A stretch of 64,000 bases of DNA from NCBI RefSeq assembly GCF_030238365.1, contig NZ_JASSOT010000065.1:177918-241917 (forward strand), read 5' to 3'. The DNA comes from Lelliottia wanjuensis. Its GTDB lineage: Bacteria > Pseudomonadota > Gammaproteobacteria > Enterobacterales > Enterobacteriaceae. Shown one piece after another: positions 1 to 9,576 of this stretch. How positions within the stretch are numbered: the first letter of the stretch is position 1; each line of letters starts with the position of its first letter. Under the pieces are notes generated by a model. The model made no database searches. It saw nothing but the letters and a program-made list of their open reading frames with translations, and had not been told where the DNA came from. Position numbers and translations under genes: made by a program.

Positions 1-2
1 TG

Positions 3-410
3 TCGAAAAGTGAAAAAATCGAGGATCTGCTGGAAGGGAAACCAGTGGTGATTGTCGAAGAGGGCCAATTGGCCTGGGAGAAAGTTCGCAGCGCGAATAT
101 GACGGAATTTGAGTTTTTCATGGAGCTGCGCTTAAACAGCGTGGAACAGCTGGGGCAGGTGCGGCTGGCGATCATGGAAACCAACGGGCAGATCAGTGTC
201 TATTACTACGACGATGCGGACGTCAAGCCAGGCCTCTGTATTTTGCCGGATGAATACGTTGAACGATTTACCACCGTTCCCGAAGCAGGGGAGTATGCCT
301 GTCGACGCTGCAGCCATGTGCTTACGATGCAGCCGGGTGATCACCAACTCTGCCCTCGCTGTGCAAATCCAGTATGGACGAAGGTGAGTCGGGCGAAACG
401 CGTCACCTGA
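3..410 (+). CDS. ycaP: YcaP, DUF421/YetF-family inner membrane protein (3' part)
   Basis: This is the C-terminal part of the YcaP family; the frame is open from base 3 and the true start lies before the window. The visible 135 residues are the soluble domain of the DUF421 (YetF-like) fold, including EGKPVVIVEEGQLAW and the FEFFMELRL segment, ending in two CxxC pairs (CRRC and CPRC) that resemble a zinc ribbon. The N-terminal membrane helices known for this family are not in the window. The last residues, SRAKRVT, match E. coli YcaP. Its role is unknown; the family is found in the inner membrane. The neighbour serC follows on the same strand after 162 bases, as in E. coli. Confidence 0.9.
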   Translation, partial: SKSEKIEDLLEGKPVVIVEEGQLAWEKVRSANMTEFEFFMELRLNSVEQLGQVRLAIMETNGQISVYYYDDADVKPGLCILPDEYVERFTTVPEAGEYACRRCSHVLTMQPGDHQLCPRCANPVWTKVSRAKRVT

Positions 411-456
411 CAGCCAATTTGTCGGTTTTGTGACAACGTGCTGGCAGATTGTTTTG

Positions 457-472
457 TGTGACCGGGGGCACA
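457..472. promoter_or_regulatory. CRP-like site upstream of serC
   Basis: TGTGA-CCGGGG-GCACA matches the CRP half-sites TGTGA-N6-TCACA at 9 of 10 positions. It lies about 100 bases before the serC start. Published E. coli work describes cAMP-CRP repression and Lrp activation of serC-aroA, so a CRP site here fits, but binding in this organism is inferred. Confidence 0.55.
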
Positions 473-572
473 TTTTCCTGGGTCTTGGTTTTAGACATTG
501 CGGCGCGTGTCACTGAATGATAAAACCGATATCCACAGTAATAACTTATGAATTTAAGCGTGGTGAGGGTAA

Positions 573-1661
573 ATGGCTCAGGTCTTTAATTTCAGTTCAG
601 GTCCGGCAATGCTACCGGCGGATGTGCTTAAACAAGCTCAGCAGGAGCTTTGCGACTGGCAGGGTCTTGGTACATCGGTGATGGAAATCAGCCACCGTGG
701 AAAAGAGTTTATCCAGGTTGCTGAAGAGGCAGAAAAGGATTTTCGCGATCTGCTGAATATCCCCTCGAACTACAAAGTATTGTTCTGCCACGGCGGCGGG
801 CGCGGTCAGTTTGCGGGTATTCCACTGAACCTGCTGGGTGATAAAACGACAGCGGATTACGTCGATGCCGGTTACTGGGCCGCCAGCGCGGTGAAAGAAG
901 CCAAAAAATACTGCACCCCGAATGTTATCGACGCGAAAATTACCGTCGATGGTCTGCGTGGTGTCACCCCGATGAGTGAATGGCAGCTGTCAGACAATGC
1001 GGCGTACCTTCACTACTGCCCGAACGAAACCATCGACGGGATCGCCATTCACGAAGAGCCGAATTTTGGCGACAACGTCATCGTGACCGCTGATTTATCT
1101 TCCACCATTCTCTCTGGCCCGCTGGATGTCAGCCGCTACGGCGTGATTTACGCTGGCGCGCAGAAAAACATCGGCCCGGCCGGGCTGACGCTGGTCATTG
1201 TTCGTGAAGACCTGTTAGGTAAAGCGCATCAGGCCTGTCCGTCGATTCTCGACTACACCGTCCTGAACGATAACGACTCCATGTTCAACACTCCGCCGAC
1301 CTTTGCCTGGTATCTTTCTGGCCTGGTCTTTAAATGGCTGAAGAAAAATGGCGGCGTGGCGCAGATGGACAAGATTAATCAGCAGAAAGCGACTCTGCTG
1401 TACAGCGTAATTGACGGCAGTGATTTCTACCGCAATGACGTGGCCAAAGCGAACCGTTCCCGCATGAACGTGCCGTTCCAGCTTGCCGACAGCCAACTCG
1501 ACAAAGTGTTCCTCGAAGAGTCCTTCGCTGCAGGTCTGCACGCGCTGAAAGGCCACCGCGTGGTGGGCGGCATGCGTGCTTCCATCTACAACGCGATGCC
1601 GCTCGAAGGTGTTAAAGCGCTGACTGATTTTATGGTCGACTTCGAACGTCGCCACGGTTAA
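573..1661 (+). CDS. serC: Phosphoserine aminotransferase
   Basis: SerC is a cytoplasmic, PLP-dependent aminotransferase. It converts 3-phosphohydroxypyruvate plus glutamate to phosphoserine in serine synthesis, and acts on the equivalent step of pyridoxal phosphate synthesis. The protein has 362 residues, the E. coli length. The N-terminal [11 protein letters not shown] signature and the Schiff-base lysine K198 in [11 protein letters not shown] are both visible. The ATG at 573 follows GTGAGGGT. aroA begins 71 bases after the stop, with a hairpin between them, so the pair forms the classic serC-aroA operon feeding serine, PLP and aromatic synthesis. Confidence 0.98.
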   Translation: MAQVFNFSSGPAMLPADVLKQAQQELCDWQGLGTSVMEISHRGKEFIQVAEEAEKDFRDLLNIPSNYKVLFCHGGGRGQFAGIPLNLLGDKTTADYVDAGYWAASAVKEAKKYCTPNVIDAKITVDGLRGVTPMSEWQLSDNAAYLHYCPNETIDGIAIHEEPNFGDNVIVTADLSSTILSGPLDVSRYGVIYAGAQKNIGPAGLTLVIVREDLLGKAHQACPSILDYTVLNDNDSMFNTPPTFAWYLSGLVFKWLKKNGGVAQMDKINQQKATLLYSVIDGSDFYRNDVAKANRSRMNVPFQLADSQLDKVFLEESFAAGLHALKGHRVVGGMRASIYNAMPLEGVKALTDFMVDFERRHG

Positions 1662-1677
1662 TCGCGCGAGTTTTTCA

Positions 1678-1704
1678 CCCCCGAAGCCCGACTTCGGGGT
1701 TTTT
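1678..1704 (+). terminator. Intercistronic terminator/attenuator between serC and aroA
   Basis: An 8-bp perfect stem (CCCCGAAG 1679-1686 with CTTCGGGG 1692-1699, 5-base loop) is followed by five T residues. It has the form of a rho-independent terminator inside an operon, so it probably lowers aroA relative to serC rather than ending all transcripts. Confidence 0.8.
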
Positions 1705-1732
1705 ATTATGTTGATTTGAGAGTTAAGTTTTC

Positions 1733-3016
1733 ATGGAATCCCTGACGTTACAACCGATCGCGCGGGTAGATGGCACCATCAATCTGCCTGGTTCAAAAAG
1801 TGTCTCGAACCGCGCCCTGCTGCTGGCTGCTCTGGCAAACGGCACCACCGTCCTCACCAATCTGCTGGACAGTGATGACGTTCGCCACATGCTGAATGCG
1901 CTGAAAGCGTTAGGTGTTCACTACACACTGTCAGCCGATCGTACGCGTTGTGAAGTGACAGGCAACGGCGGAGCGCTGCAAACGACCGAAGAACTTGAGC
2001 TGTTTCTCGGTAACGCAGGTACGGCGATGCGTCCGCTGGCGGCCGCGCTGTGTCTGGGTAGCAACAATATTGTGCTGACCGGCGAGCCACGCATGAAGGA
2101 GCGCCCGATTGGCCATCTGGTGGATGCCCTGCGTCAGGGCGGCGCGCACATTGATTATCTGGAGCAGGAAAATTATCCGCCACTGCGCCTGCGCGGTGGA
2201 TTTACGGGCGGTGAAGTGGCTGTGGATGGTAGCGTGTCCAGCCAGTTCCTGACGGCGCTGCTGATGACGGCTCCACTGGCCCCGCAGGATACGGTGATTA
2301 CCATCAAAGGCGAGCTGGTTTCTAAGCCTTACATCGATATCACCCTGCATCTGATGAAGACCTTTGGCGTTGAAGTTGAAAACCAGGCGTATCAGCGCTT
2401 TGTGGTGCGCGGTGGGCAGGAGTACCAGTCGCCGGGCAACTACCTGGTGGAAGGCGATGCGTCATCTGCGTCCTATTTCCTCGCGGCGGGCGCGATTAAG
2501 GGCGGCACCGTTAAAGTCACCGGTATCGGTCGTAACAGCGTTCAGGGCGATATTCGCTTTGCCGACGTGCTGGAAAAAATGGGTGCCGAAATCACCTGGG
2601 GTGATGACTTTATCGCTTGCACGCGCGGTGAGCTGAACGCGATCGATATGGACATGAACCATATCCCTGATGCGGCGATGACTATTGCCACGGCAGCGCT
2701 GTTTGCCAACGGCACCACTACGCTGCGCAATATCTACAACTGGCGTGTGAAAGAGACCGATCGCCTGTTCGCGATGGCGACGGAGCTGCGTAAAGTGGGT
2801 GCCGAAGTGGAAGAGGGCGAAGACTATATTCGCGTGACACCGCCGGCCAACCTGCAGGTCGCTGAAATTGGTACTTACAACGATCACCGCATGGCGATGT
2901 GTTTCTCGCTGGTGGCGTTGTCTGATACACCGGTCACTATTCTTGATCCGAAATGCACCGCGAAAACCTTCCCGGATTATTTCGAGCAGCTGGCGCGCAT
3001 CAGTACGCTTGCCTGA
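1733..3016 (+). CDS. aroA: 3-phosphoshikimate 1-carboxyvinyltransferase (EPSP synthase)
   Basis: AroA joins PEP to shikimate-3-phosphate, the sixth step of the shikimate pathway, in the cytoplasm. It has 427 residues, as in E. coli. The N-terminal [18 protein letters not shown] signature, the [15 protein letters not shown] motif and the late YNDHRMAM motif are all present. The Gly-Asn-Ala-Gly-Thr-Ala-Met-Arg-Pro loop is unaltered, so this is an ordinary class I enzyme of the type known to be glyphosate-sensitive. It is the second gene of the serC-aroA operon, and a strong terminator follows at 3036. Confidence 0.98.
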   Translation: MESLTLQPIARVDGTINLPGSKSVSNRALLLAALANGTTVLTNLLDSDDVRHMLNALKALGVHYTLSADRTRCEVTGNGGALQTTEELELFLGNAGTAMRPLAAALCLGSNNIVLTGEPRMKERPIGHLVDALRQGGAHIDYLEQENYPPLRLRGGFTGGEVAVDGSVSSQFLTALLMTAPLAPQDTVITIKGELVSKPYIDITLHLMKTFGVEVENQAYQRFVVRGGQEYQSPGNYLVEGDASSASYFLAAGAIKGGTVKVTGIGRNSVQGDIRFADVLEKMGAEITWGDDFIACTRGELNAIDMDMNHIPDAAMTIATAALFANGTTTLRNIYNWRVKETDRLFAMATELRKVGAEVEEGEDYIRVTPPANLQVAEIGTYNDHRMAMCFSLVALSDTPVTILDPKCTAKTFPDYFEQLARISTLA

Positions 3017-3035
3017 GTACACATGCCCGATATGA

Positions 3036-3064
3036 AAAAGCCGACCATGAGTCGGCTTTTTTTT
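3036..3064 (+). terminator. aroA rho-independent terminator
   Basis: A 10-bp perfect stem (3036-3045 with 3051-3060, loop CATGA) ends in a run of eight T residues. It closes the serC-aroA operon before ycaL. Confidence 0.9.
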
Positions 3065-3169
3065 GGTCCCGTTTCAAACTTTTTTAAGGATCCACAGGAG
3101 TGCTATCTTCGCGTGAACTTTGTGGGATAACCCATAATTTTTCAATATGTTAATCAACGGAAGATAGAT

Positions 3170-3937
3170 ATGAATAATCGTAAACTGCTTTTATCGCTGG
3201 CGATTGCTGCCACGCTGCTTTCTGGCTGTAAAAACATGGGCGGCGTCGATGCAAATGGGCTCGCCAGCGCCGGGATGTCCGCCTATCAGGCCGCTACCCT
3301 CACGGATGCTGATGCAAAAGCAATCGCCAACGGCGGCTGTAAGGAGCTGGACAGCCAAAATGATATTGCTGGCGCTTCAAGCAAATACACTAAGCGTATC
3401 AATAAAATAGCTAAGGCGTTGGGCAATAATATTAACGGCACACCCGTCAACTATAAGGTGTATTTGACCAGCGATATCAATGCCTGGGCGATGGCAAATG
3501 GTTGCGTCCGTGTATACAGCAGCCTGATGGATATGATGACAGACAACGAAATTGAAGGTGTGCTGGGTCATGAGCTAGGGCATGTGGCGTTAGGTCATTC
3601 CCGTAAAGCGATGCAGACAGCTTATGCCACCGTAGCGGCTCGCGATGCCGTCTCTGCAACCAGCGGGGTGGCGGCTCAGCTTACGCAATCGCAGTTAGGT
3701 GATATTGCCGAAGGGGCAATAAACTCTGCGTTTTCGCGTAGTCAGGAATCAGAAGCCGATGATTTCTCTTATGATCTGCTCAAAAAACGCAAAATCAGTA
3801 CTGCGGGCTTAGCCAGTAGCTTCGACAAACTGGCTGCGCTCGACGGCGCTCATGCCAAATCCCTGTTTGATTCACATCCGCCTTCGGCTGAACGTGCCCA
3901 GCATATCCGCGATCGTATTGCGGCAGACAAGAAGTAA
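3170..3937 (+). CDS. ycaL: YcaL, M48-family metalloprotease lipoprotein
   Basis: YcaL is a predicted periplasm-facing zinc endopeptidase of family M48, related to BepA and LoiP. The 255-residue protein starts with a lipoprotein signal ending in the lipobox LLSGC, so Cys20 would be lipidated. Zinc ligands are seen in HELGH (H134, E135, H138) and in the downstream SQESEADDF glutamate region. E. coli YcaL has been linked to degradation of stalled outer membrane proteins such as LptD on the BAM machine; that role is by homology. It sits alone between the aroA terminator and cmk. Confidence 0.92.
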   Translation: MNNRKLLLSLAIAATLLSGCKNMGGVDANGLASAGMSAYQAATLTDADAKAIANGGCKELDSQNDIAGASSKYTKRINKIAKALGNNINGTPVNYKVYLTSDINAWAMANGCVRVYSSLMDMMTDNEIEGVLGHELGHVALGHSRKAMQTAYATVAARDAVSATSGVAAQLTQSQLGDIAEGAINSAFSRSQESEADDFSYDLLKKRKISTAGLASSFDKLAALDGAHAKSLFDSHPPSAERAQHIRDRIAADKK

Positions 3938-3948
3938 CGCTTTGACTT

Positions 3949-3973
3949 ACGGGTTGGTTTCACACCAGCCCGT
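3949..3973 (+). terminator. Possible ycaL terminator hairpin
   Basis: A 10-bp stem with one G-U pair (3949-3958 with 3964-3973, loop TTCAC) begins 12 bases after the ycaL stop. Only a short, broken T stretch follows, so it may be a weak or factor-dependent terminator. Confidence 0.4.
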
Positions 3974-4032
3974 ACTTTAATGTCTATTTCTTCTACACTC
4001 ACCTTCAAACATTCCGTTATTTACACGCAACA

Positions 4033-4062
4033 TTAACGGTTGCTGGCAATGGCGCGTATAAT
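4033..4062 (+). promoter_or_regulatory. Probable sigma-70 promoter for cmk
   Basis: A perfect -10 TATAAT at 4057-4062 lies 18 bases after TTAACG at 4033-4038, which matches the -35 consensus at 4 of 6 bases. The cmk start is 45 bases downstream. Confidence 0.55.
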
Positions 4063-4106
4063 GCGCGGCGTTTATGTAACTGACGCCTCTAATGAAGGAG
4101 AGAACG

Positions 4107-4790
4107 ATGACAGCAATTGCCCCGGTAATTACCATTGATGGGCCAAGCGGTGCAGGTAAAGGCACCTTGTGCAAAGCGATGGCGGAAGCATTGCAATGGC
4201 ATCTTTTAGACTCAGGAGCAATCTATCGCGTTCTGGCGTTAGCGGCACTGCATCATCATGTGGATGTGGCTTCTGAAGAAGCACTAGTCCCGCTGGCAGC
4301 ACATCTTGACGTCCGCTTCGTCTCGACGAATGGCAATCTTGAGGTCATCCTTGAAGGGGAAGACGTCAGCGGTGAGATCCGTACTCAGGAAGTGGCGAAT
4401 GCTGCATCACAGGTGGCTGCGTTCCCGCGCGTTCGCGAGGCGCTGCTGCGTCGTCAGCGTGCGTTCCGTGAAGCGCCTGGTCTGATAGCGGACGGTCGTG
4501 ATATGGGAACCGTGGTATTTCCTGACGCGCCGGTGAAAATTTTCCTTGACGCTTCGTCGGAAGAGCGCGCGCAACGTCGTATGCTTCAGTTGCAGGAAAA
4601 TGGCTTTAGTGTTAACTTTGAACGCCTTTTATCCGAGATAAAAGAGCGCGATGACCGCGATCGGAATCGTGCTGTAGCGCCACTTGTTCCGGCAGACGAT
4701 GCTTTAGTGCTCGATTCTACCCGTTTAACTATTGAGCAAGTGATTGAAAAAGCGTTACAATACGCGCGCCAGAAATTGGCACTCGCTTAA
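4107..4790 (+). CDS. cmk: Cytidylate kinase
   Basis: Cmk phosphorylates CMP and dCMP to the diphosphates with ATP, recycling cytidine nucleotides from RNA and lipid turnover. The ATG at 4107 is preferred over the in-frame ATG at 4092 because AAGGAG (4095-4100) is ideally placed before it and gives 227 residues, the E. coli length. The P-loop GPSGAGKGT covers residues 12-20, and the [16 protein letters not shown] and ERDDRDRNR motifs of the CMP kinase family follow. rpsA is next on the same strand after 109 bases; in E. coli the two genes are partly cotranscribed. Confidence 0.97.
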   Translation: MTAIAPVITIDGPSGAGKGTLCKAMAEALQWHLLDSGAIYRVLALAALHHHVDVASEEALVPLAAHLDVRFVSTNGNLEVILEGEDVSGEIRTQEVANAASQVAAFPRVREALLRRQRAFREAPGLIADGRDMGTVVFPDAPVKIFLDASSEERAQRRMLQLQENGFSVNFERLLSEIKERDDRDRNRAVAPLVPADDALVLDSTRLTIEQVIEKALQYARQKLALA

Positions 4791-4899
4791 TCGCGACAGA
4801 TTTGTAGTACCCCCGCTGCAATGGATTGACGGCGGGTATGTGAAACAACCCCATCCGGCATGGAGCCAGGTGGACGTTATATTAACCTGAAGATTAAAC
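4791..4899 (+). promoter_or_regulatory. rpsA translation-initiation leader
   Basis: The leader before rpsA has no good Shine-Dalgarno sequence; only TGAAGA stands before the start. It contains a GC-rich hairpin (CCCGC near 4812 with GCGGG near 4834). E. coli rpsA is known to use a structured, SD-poor leader that S1 itself represses. The same autoregulation is inferred here. Confidence 0.5.
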
Positions 4900-6573
4900 A
4901 TGACTGAATCTTTTGCTCAACTATTTGAAGAATCCTTAAAAACAATCGAAACCCGTCCGGGTTCCATCGTTCGTGGTGTTGTTGTTGCTATCGACAAAGA
5001 TATCGTACTGGTTGACGCCGGTCTGAAATCTGAGTCTGCCATTCCGGCAGAGCAGTTCAAAAACGCCCAGGGCGAGCTGGAAATCCAGGTAGGTGACGAA
5101 GTTGACGTTGCACTGGATGCAGTAGAAGACGGCTTCGGTGAAACTCTGCTGTCCCGTGAGAAAGCTAAACGTCACGAAGCTTGGATCACGCTGGAAAAAG
5201 CTTACGAAGAAGCTGAAACTGTAGTCGGTGTTATCAACGGCAAAGTTAAAGGTGGCTTCACTGTTGAGCTGAACGGTATTCGCGCGTTCCTGCCAGGTTC
5301 TCTGGTAGACGTTCGTCCGGTTCGCGACACTCTGCACCTCGAAGGCAAAGAGCTTGAGTTCAAAGTTATCAAGCTTGACCAGAAGCGTAACAACGTTGTT
5401 GTTTCCCGTCGTGCCGTTATCGAATCTGAGAACAGCGCAGAGCGCGATCAGCTGCTGGAAAACCTGCAGGAAGGCATGGAAGTTAAAGGTATCGTTAAGA
5501 ACCTCACTGACTACGGTGCATTCGTTGATCTGGGTGGCGTTGATGGCCTGCTGCACATCACCGACATGGCGTGGAAACGCGTTAAACACCCAAGCGAAAT
5601 CGTGAACGTTGGCGACGAAATCACTGTTAAAGTGCTGAAGTTCGACCGCGAGCGTACTCGTGTATCTCTGGGCCTGAAACAGCTGGGCGAAGATCCATGG
5701 GTCGCTATCGCTAAACGTTACCCAGAAGGTACTAAACTGACTGGTCGCGTTACCAACCTGACCGACTACGGCTGCTTCGTTGAAATCGAAGAAGGCGTTG
5801 AAGGCCTGGTGCACGTTTCCGAAATGGACTGGACCAACAAAAACATCCACCCATCCAAAGTTGTTAACGTTGGTGATGTAGTGGAAGTGATGGTTCTGGA
5901 TATCGACGAAGAACGTCGTCGTATCTCCCTGGGCCTGAAGCAGTGCAAAAACAACCCATGGCAGCAGTTCGCGGAAACCCACAACAAGGGCGACCGTGTT
6001 GAAGGTAAAATCAAGTCTATCACTGACTTCGGTATCTTCATCGGCCTGGACGGCGGCATCGACGGCCTGGTTCACCTGTCTGACATCTCCTGGAACGTTG
6101 CAGGCGAAGAAGCAGTACGTGAATACAAAAAAGGCGACGAAATCGCTGCAGTTGTTCTGCAGGTTGACGCAGAACGTGAGCGTATCTCTCTGGGCGTTAA
6201 ACAGCTCGCAGAAGATCCGTTCAATAACTGGGTTGCACTGAACAAGAAAGGCGCAATCGTAAACGGTAAAGTGACTGCAGTTGACGCGAAAGGCGCAACC
6301 GTAGAACTGGCTGACGGCGTTGAAGGTTACCTGCGCGCTTCCGAAGCTTCACGTGACCGCGTTGAAGATGCAACTCTGGTTCTGAGCGTTGGCGATGACG
6401 TTGAAGCTAAATTCACCGGCGTTGACCGTAAGAACCGTGCAATCAGCCTGTCTGTTCGTGCTAAAGACGAAGCTGATGAGAAAGATGCCATCGCAACTGT
6501 TAACAAACAGGAAGATGCAGGTTTCTCCAACAACGCAATGGCTGAAGCTTTCAAAGCAGCTAAAGGCGAGTAA
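4900..6573 (+). CDS. rpsA: 30S ribosomal protein S1
   Basis: S1 binds mRNA on the small ribosomal subunit and helps weakly structured or SD-poor messages to initiate. The 557-residue protein contains six S1 (OB-fold) repeats, at roughly residues 20-87, 105-171, 190-260, 275-347, 362-434 and 450-520. The repeated [22 protein letters not shown] core is easy to see. Repeats 1 and 2 are the ribosome-docking ones and are more diverged. Codon use is strongly biased to the optimal set (CGT, GGT, CTG, GAA), as expected for a highly expressed gene. A 126-bp ERIC repeat starts 4 bases after the stop. Confidence 0.99.
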   Translation: MTESFAQLFEESLKTIETRPGSIVRGVVVAIDKDIVLVDAGLKSESAIPAEQFKNAQGELEIQVGDEVDVALDAVEDGFGETLLSREKAKRHEAWITLEKAYEEAETVVGVINGKVKGGFTVELNGIRAFLPGSLVDVRPVRDTLHLEGKELEFKVIKLDQKRNNVVVSRRAVIESENSAERDQLLENLQEGMEVKGIVKNLTDYGAFVDLGGVDGLLHITDMAWKRVKHPSEIVNVGDEITVKVLKFDRERTRVSLGLKQLGEDPWVAIAKRYPEGTKLTGRVTNLTDYGCFVEIEEGVEGLVHVSEMDWTNKNIHPSKVVNVGDVVEVMVLDIDEERRRISLGLKQCKNNPWQQFAETHNKGDRVEGKIKSITDFGIFIGLDGGIDGLVHLSDISWNVAGEEAVREYKKGDEIAAVVLQVDAERERISLGVKQLAEDPFNNWVALNKKGAIVNGKVTAVDAKGATVELADGVEGYLRASEASRDRVEDATLVLSVGDDVEAKFTGVDRKNRAISLSVRAKDEADEKDAIATVNKQEDAGFSNNAMAEAFKAAKGE

Positions 6574-6577
6574 TTCA

Positions 6578-6703
6578 AGAGCTCTAAATCATTTGAGCGG
6601 TAACAAGGCAACGAGCCTGATAACCCCAGGAGCCTACTTAAGTAAGTGACTGGGGTGTGCAGGCGAAGTTAACGCAGTGACCGCTCGAAGGATAACGAGC
6701 AGA
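6578..6703 (+). repeat. Full-length ERIC (IRU) element
   Basis: The 126 bp align along their whole length with the ERIC consensus of enterobacteria. The central inverted repeat CCCCAG (6624-6629)/CTGGGG (6650-6655), with AAGTAAGTGACTGGGG between, is nearly identical to the standard ERIC2 sequence. The left part (CTCTAAAT at 6582) and the right part (CTCGAAGGATAACGAG at 6684) match both ends. It starts just past the rpsA stop codon and would be transcribed as a long stem-loop at the 3' end of rpsA mRNA. Confidence 0.85.
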
Positions 6704-6704
6704 C

Positions 6705-6733
6705 TTGACAGATTGCAGGATTCGTTCTGTAAT
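6705..6733 (+). promoter_or_regulatory. Near-consensus sigma-70 promoter for ihfB
   Basis: A perfect -35 TTGACA (6705-6710) is separated by 17 bases from TGTAAT (6728-6733), which matches the -10 at 5 of 6. It begins two bases after the ERIC right end. The predicted start, near 6740, falls at the base of the hairpin at 6738-6766. Confidence 0.65.
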
Positions 6734-6737
6734 CAAT

Positions 6738-6769
6738 AACAAAGGGCGGCTACGGCCGCCCTTGTTTAA
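6738..6769 (+). terminator. Hairpin between rpsA and ihfB (rpsA terminator)
   Basis: GGGCGGC (6744-6750) pairs with GCCGCCC (6755-6761) over a TACG tetraloop, and outer A/T pairs extend the stem. It is followed by TTGTTT rather than a clean T run. It can terminate rpsA transcripts, but it would also be the 5' end of ihfB mRNA from the promoter just upstream. Confidence 0.7.
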
Positions 6770-6810
6770 TAAGCTGTTCAGCTAATTGGTTTGAAGGAAC
6801 CGGAGGAATC

Positions 6811-7098
6811 ATGACCAAGTCAGAATTGATTGAAAGACTTGCCAGTCAACAATCGCACATCCCCGCAAAAGCAGTGGAAGATGCAGTGAAAGAGATGCTA
6901 GAGCATATGGCCTCGACTCTTGCACAAGGCGAGCGCATTGAAATCCGCGGTTTCGGTAGTTTCTCTCTGCATTATCGTGCTCCACGAACCGGGCGTAACC
7001 CGAAGACTGGCGATAAAGTCGACCTGGAAGGCAAATACGTTCCGCACTTTAAGCCGGGTAAAGAACTGCGCGATCGCGCCAATATTTACGGGAACTGA
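6811..7098 (+). CDS. ihfB: Integration host factor beta subunit
   Basis: IhfB pairs with IhfA to form IHF, a nucleoid protein that bends DNA sharply at specific sites for transcription, replication and recombination. The 95-residue product has the HU/IHF fold throughout, including [16 protein letters not shown] and the beta-arm [12 protein letters not shown] with its intercalating proline. It is one residue longer than E. coli IHF beta, ending YGN instead of YG. GGAGGA precedes the ATG. It has its own promoter and a strong terminator at 7133. Confidence 0.98.
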   Translation: MTKSELIERLASQQSHIPAKAVEDAVKEMLEHMASTLAQGERIEIRGFGSFSLHYRAPRTGRNPKTGDKVDLEGKYVPHFKPGKELRDRANIYGN

Positions 7099-7132
7099 GT
7101 TTAGCCTGCGGGCGAAACTGGGTTATCTAAAG

Positions 7133-7156
7133 AAAGCACCTTCGGGTGCTTTTTTT
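7133..7156 (+). terminator. ihfB rho-independent terminator
   Basis: An 8-bp stem AAAGCACC/GGTGCTTT over a TTCG tetraloop is followed by a run of T residues to 7156, a textbook intrinsic terminator. Confidence 0.92.
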
Positions 7157-7311
7157 ATTGGCGACAACCCAAACTGGAAGCCTCTCCGCATTTCATATTT
7201 ATCATTGCTGCAAATACAAATAATCCCTTCGGCAAAGACTGTAATTTCACTTTTTCCTCCCTGACGCCCTGATATTCCTGATGCACACTGCCCCAAAACA
7301 GGGAGGTGTTC

Positions 7312-9576
7312 ATGGGTATTCCTGCAATCAGTGCTTGTCTCATCATGGCGATAATACCGTTGCTGTGGCTGCCTTCGCTGCCCGGTCTGCCAGTCATCTG
7401 GGTATGTATTGCCGTTGGCATTCTGCTGGCTGCACAGCGTCTGATCTATCTGCGCTATACCGGCTTATGGCTGCTGTTTTTTGCCTGGGGTGTGTTAGCG
7501 GCGCAGGAAGCCATCTGGCCGATGCAGCATCTAACGGATGGCCCACAGCAGGCTGAAGTGGCGATTACCGCCACTGATGGGGCCACCACGCATCAGGGAC
7601 AGATTGTGCGCCTGAACGGCAAACCCTGGCGCTCAACGACCGGTGTAATGCTATACGGCAATTACTTACCGCAGCCCGCGTGTGCGGGACAGCGGTGGGC
7701 AATGACACTGCGCCTTCGCGCCGTTCACGGTGAGCTCAACGACGGCGGATACGACTCGCAGCGAAGCGCGCTAGCTTCACATCAGCCTTTAACCGGGAGG
7801 TTCACTCACGCAGAAGTGCTGGAGGCAAACTGCAGTTTGCGGGCACGATATCTCAACTCTCTCACCGCAGAGCTGAAACCTTATCAGTGGGGCACCGTTA
7901 TTCTCGGGTTGGGGATGGGCGAGCGCCTCGCGGTCGCGCAAGAGGTCAAAAAGCTAATGCGTGAGACCGGCACATTGCACCTGATGGCGATCTCGGGTTT
8001 GCATATTGCTCTTGCGGCATCCCTCGTCTGGCTTATCGTGCGTGGACTCCAGTTTTTACTTCCGTGTCAGTGGATAGACTGGCGCACGCCGTTGCTGGCA
8101 GGCGTTTGCTTCGCAGCGTTTTATGCATGGCTCACCGGGATGCAACCGCCAGCATTGCGAACGGTCGTCTCGATCGCGGTGCTGGCGGCGCTACGCCTGA
8201 GCGGACGGCAGTGGTCGCCGTGGCTGGTCTGGCTGTGCTGTGTGGCGGCTATTCTGTTTATCGATCCGCTGGCCGTGCTTTCGCAAAGTCTGGCCCTGTC
8301 GGCGTTCGCCGTCGCCGCGCTGATTTTCTGGTATCAGTGGCTGCCATTCCCTCAGTGGCCGGTTCACCAGTGGATAAAACCGCTACTGGCATTGCTGCAC
8401 CTGCAACTGGGTATGCTGTTTTTGCTCTTACCGCTCCAGGTCAGTATTTTTCACGGGATGAGCATTTCCTCTCTGGTCGCCAACCTCTTTGCCGTGCCGC
8501 TGGTTACCTTTATCTCCGTACCGCTGATTTTGGCCGGAATGCTGCTGCATCTGAGCGGACTCGGTTTGCTGGAAGCAAAGATCTGGTTTCTGGCCGACAA
8601 ATCGCTGGATCTGCTCTTTCGACTGTTAAAGGCATTACCGGATGGCTGGATCGATATTGATGAGCGCTGGCTGGCGGCGGCCTGTCTTCCCTGGCTTGCC
8701 ATTATGGTCTGGCGTGTACGTGCCTGGAAATCGGCCCCAGCCGTGTGCATCGCGGGAAGTGTATTGCTGACATTTCCTTTGTGGCGTTCGCATAAAACAG
8801 AAGGCTGGACGGTTCATATGCTGGATATCGGACAGGGTCTGGCGATGGTCGTCGAACGTCAGGGGAAGGCGATTTTATACGATACCGGGTTAGCCTGGCC
8901 GGGTGGCGACAGTGGGCAGCAGCAGATCATCCCCTGGCTGCGCTGGCATCATCTGACGCCGGAAGGGGTGATTATTAGTCACGAGCACATGGACCATATC
9001 GGCGGATTGAACTCGTTGCTTAATGCCTGGCCTACGATGTGGATAAAGAGTCCGCTGGGTTGGGCCGGGCATCAGCCCTGTTTTCGTGGCGAGCACTGGC
9101 AGTGGCAGGGCCTGACCTTTACGGTTCACTGGCCGCCGAAGGGGTATCAGGCGCAGGGGAACAACCATTCGTGCGTGGTGAAGATTGACGATGGCGAGCA
9201 CAGCGTGTTGCTCACCGGGGATATCGAAGCGACAGCCGAGCAGTTGATGTTAAGCCATCGCTGGCAGTGGCTAAGGTCTACACTTATCCAGGTGCCGCAT
9301 CATGGGAGTAATACCTCGTCTTCACTGCCGCTTGTCCAGCGCGTGGAAGGGAAGGTCGCTTTAGCCTCTGCGGCGCGCTACAACGCATGGCATTTTCCGT
9401 CAGTAAAAGTCGTCAGGCGCTATAAAAAGGAGGGCTATTCTTGGTTCGATACACCGCAATCCGGGCAAATCTCAGTCAGTTTTTCGCCACGAGGCTGGCA
9501 AATCCATCGCTTACGAGATCAAATTTTACCTCGTTGGTACCATCAGTGGTTTGGCGCGCCCGTAGATAACGGGTAG
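7312..9576 (+). CDS. ycaI: YcaI, ComEC/Rec2-family membrane protein
   Basis: YcaI is the enterobacterial ComEC/Rec2 homologue, an inner membrane channel family that moves single-stranded DNA during uptake. The order is N-terminal membrane helices and an OB-like DUF4131 region, a central Competence core (LMAISGLHIALAASLVW at about 228, YAWLTGMQPPALRT at about 265), then a C-terminal metallo-beta-lactamase domain with SHEHMDHIGG and the late PHHGSN. ATG 7312 is chosen over GTG 7306 because GGGAGG sits just before it and it gives 754 residues, as in E. coli. Transformation is not shown for most enterics; a role in DNA uptake as a nutrient is inferred, and sxy lies 49 kb away in this window. Confidence 0.93.
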   Translation: MGIPAISACLIMAIIPLLWLPSLPGLPVIWVCIAVGILLAAQRLIYLRYTGLWLLFFAWGVLAAQEAIWPMQHLTDGPQQAEVAITATDGATTHQGQIVRLNGKPWRSTTGVMLYGNYLPQPACAGQRWAMTLRLRAVHGELNDGGYDSQRSALASHQPLTGRFTHAEVLEANCSLRARYLNSLTAELKPYQWGTVILGLGMGERLAVAQEVKKLMRETGTLHLMAISGLHIALAASLVWLIVRGLQFLLPCQWIDWRTPLLAGVCFAAFYAWLTGMQPPALRTVVSIAVLAALRLSGRQWSPWLVWLCCVAAILFIDPLAVLSQSLALSAFAVAALIFWYQWLPFPQWPVHQWIKPLLALLHLQLGMLFLLLPLQVSIFHGMSISSLVANLFAVPLVTFISVPLILAGMLLHLSGLGLLEAKIWFLADKSLDLLFRLLKALPDGWIDIDERWLAAACLPWLAIMVWRVRAWKSAPAVCIAGSVLLTFPLWRSHKTEGWTVHMLDIGQGLAMVVERQGKAILYDTGLAWPGGDSGQQQIIPWLRWHHLTPEGVIISHEHMDHIGGLNSLLNAWPTMWIKSPLGWAGHQPCFRGEHWQWQGLTFTVHWPPKGYQAQGNNHSCVVKIDDGEHSVLLTGDIEATAEQLMLSHRWQWLRSTLIQVPHHGSNTSSSLPLVQRVEGKVALASAARYNAWHFPSVKVVRRYKKEGYSWFDTPQSGQISVSFSPRGWQIHRLRDQILPRWYHQWFGAPVDNG

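Noticed and set aside
430..442. Possible matS site (GTGACAACGTGCT)
   Set aside because: Only 10 of 13 bases fit GTGACRNYGTCAC and the right half is broken, so MatP binding is unlikely.
4936..6075. 379-residue open frame opposite rpsA
   Set aside because: It comes from the strongly biased rpsA codons and follows the S1 repeats in reverse.
5400..6470. Tandem DNA repeats
   Set aside because: The similarity is between S1 protein domains and reflects shared codons, not a DNA repeat array.
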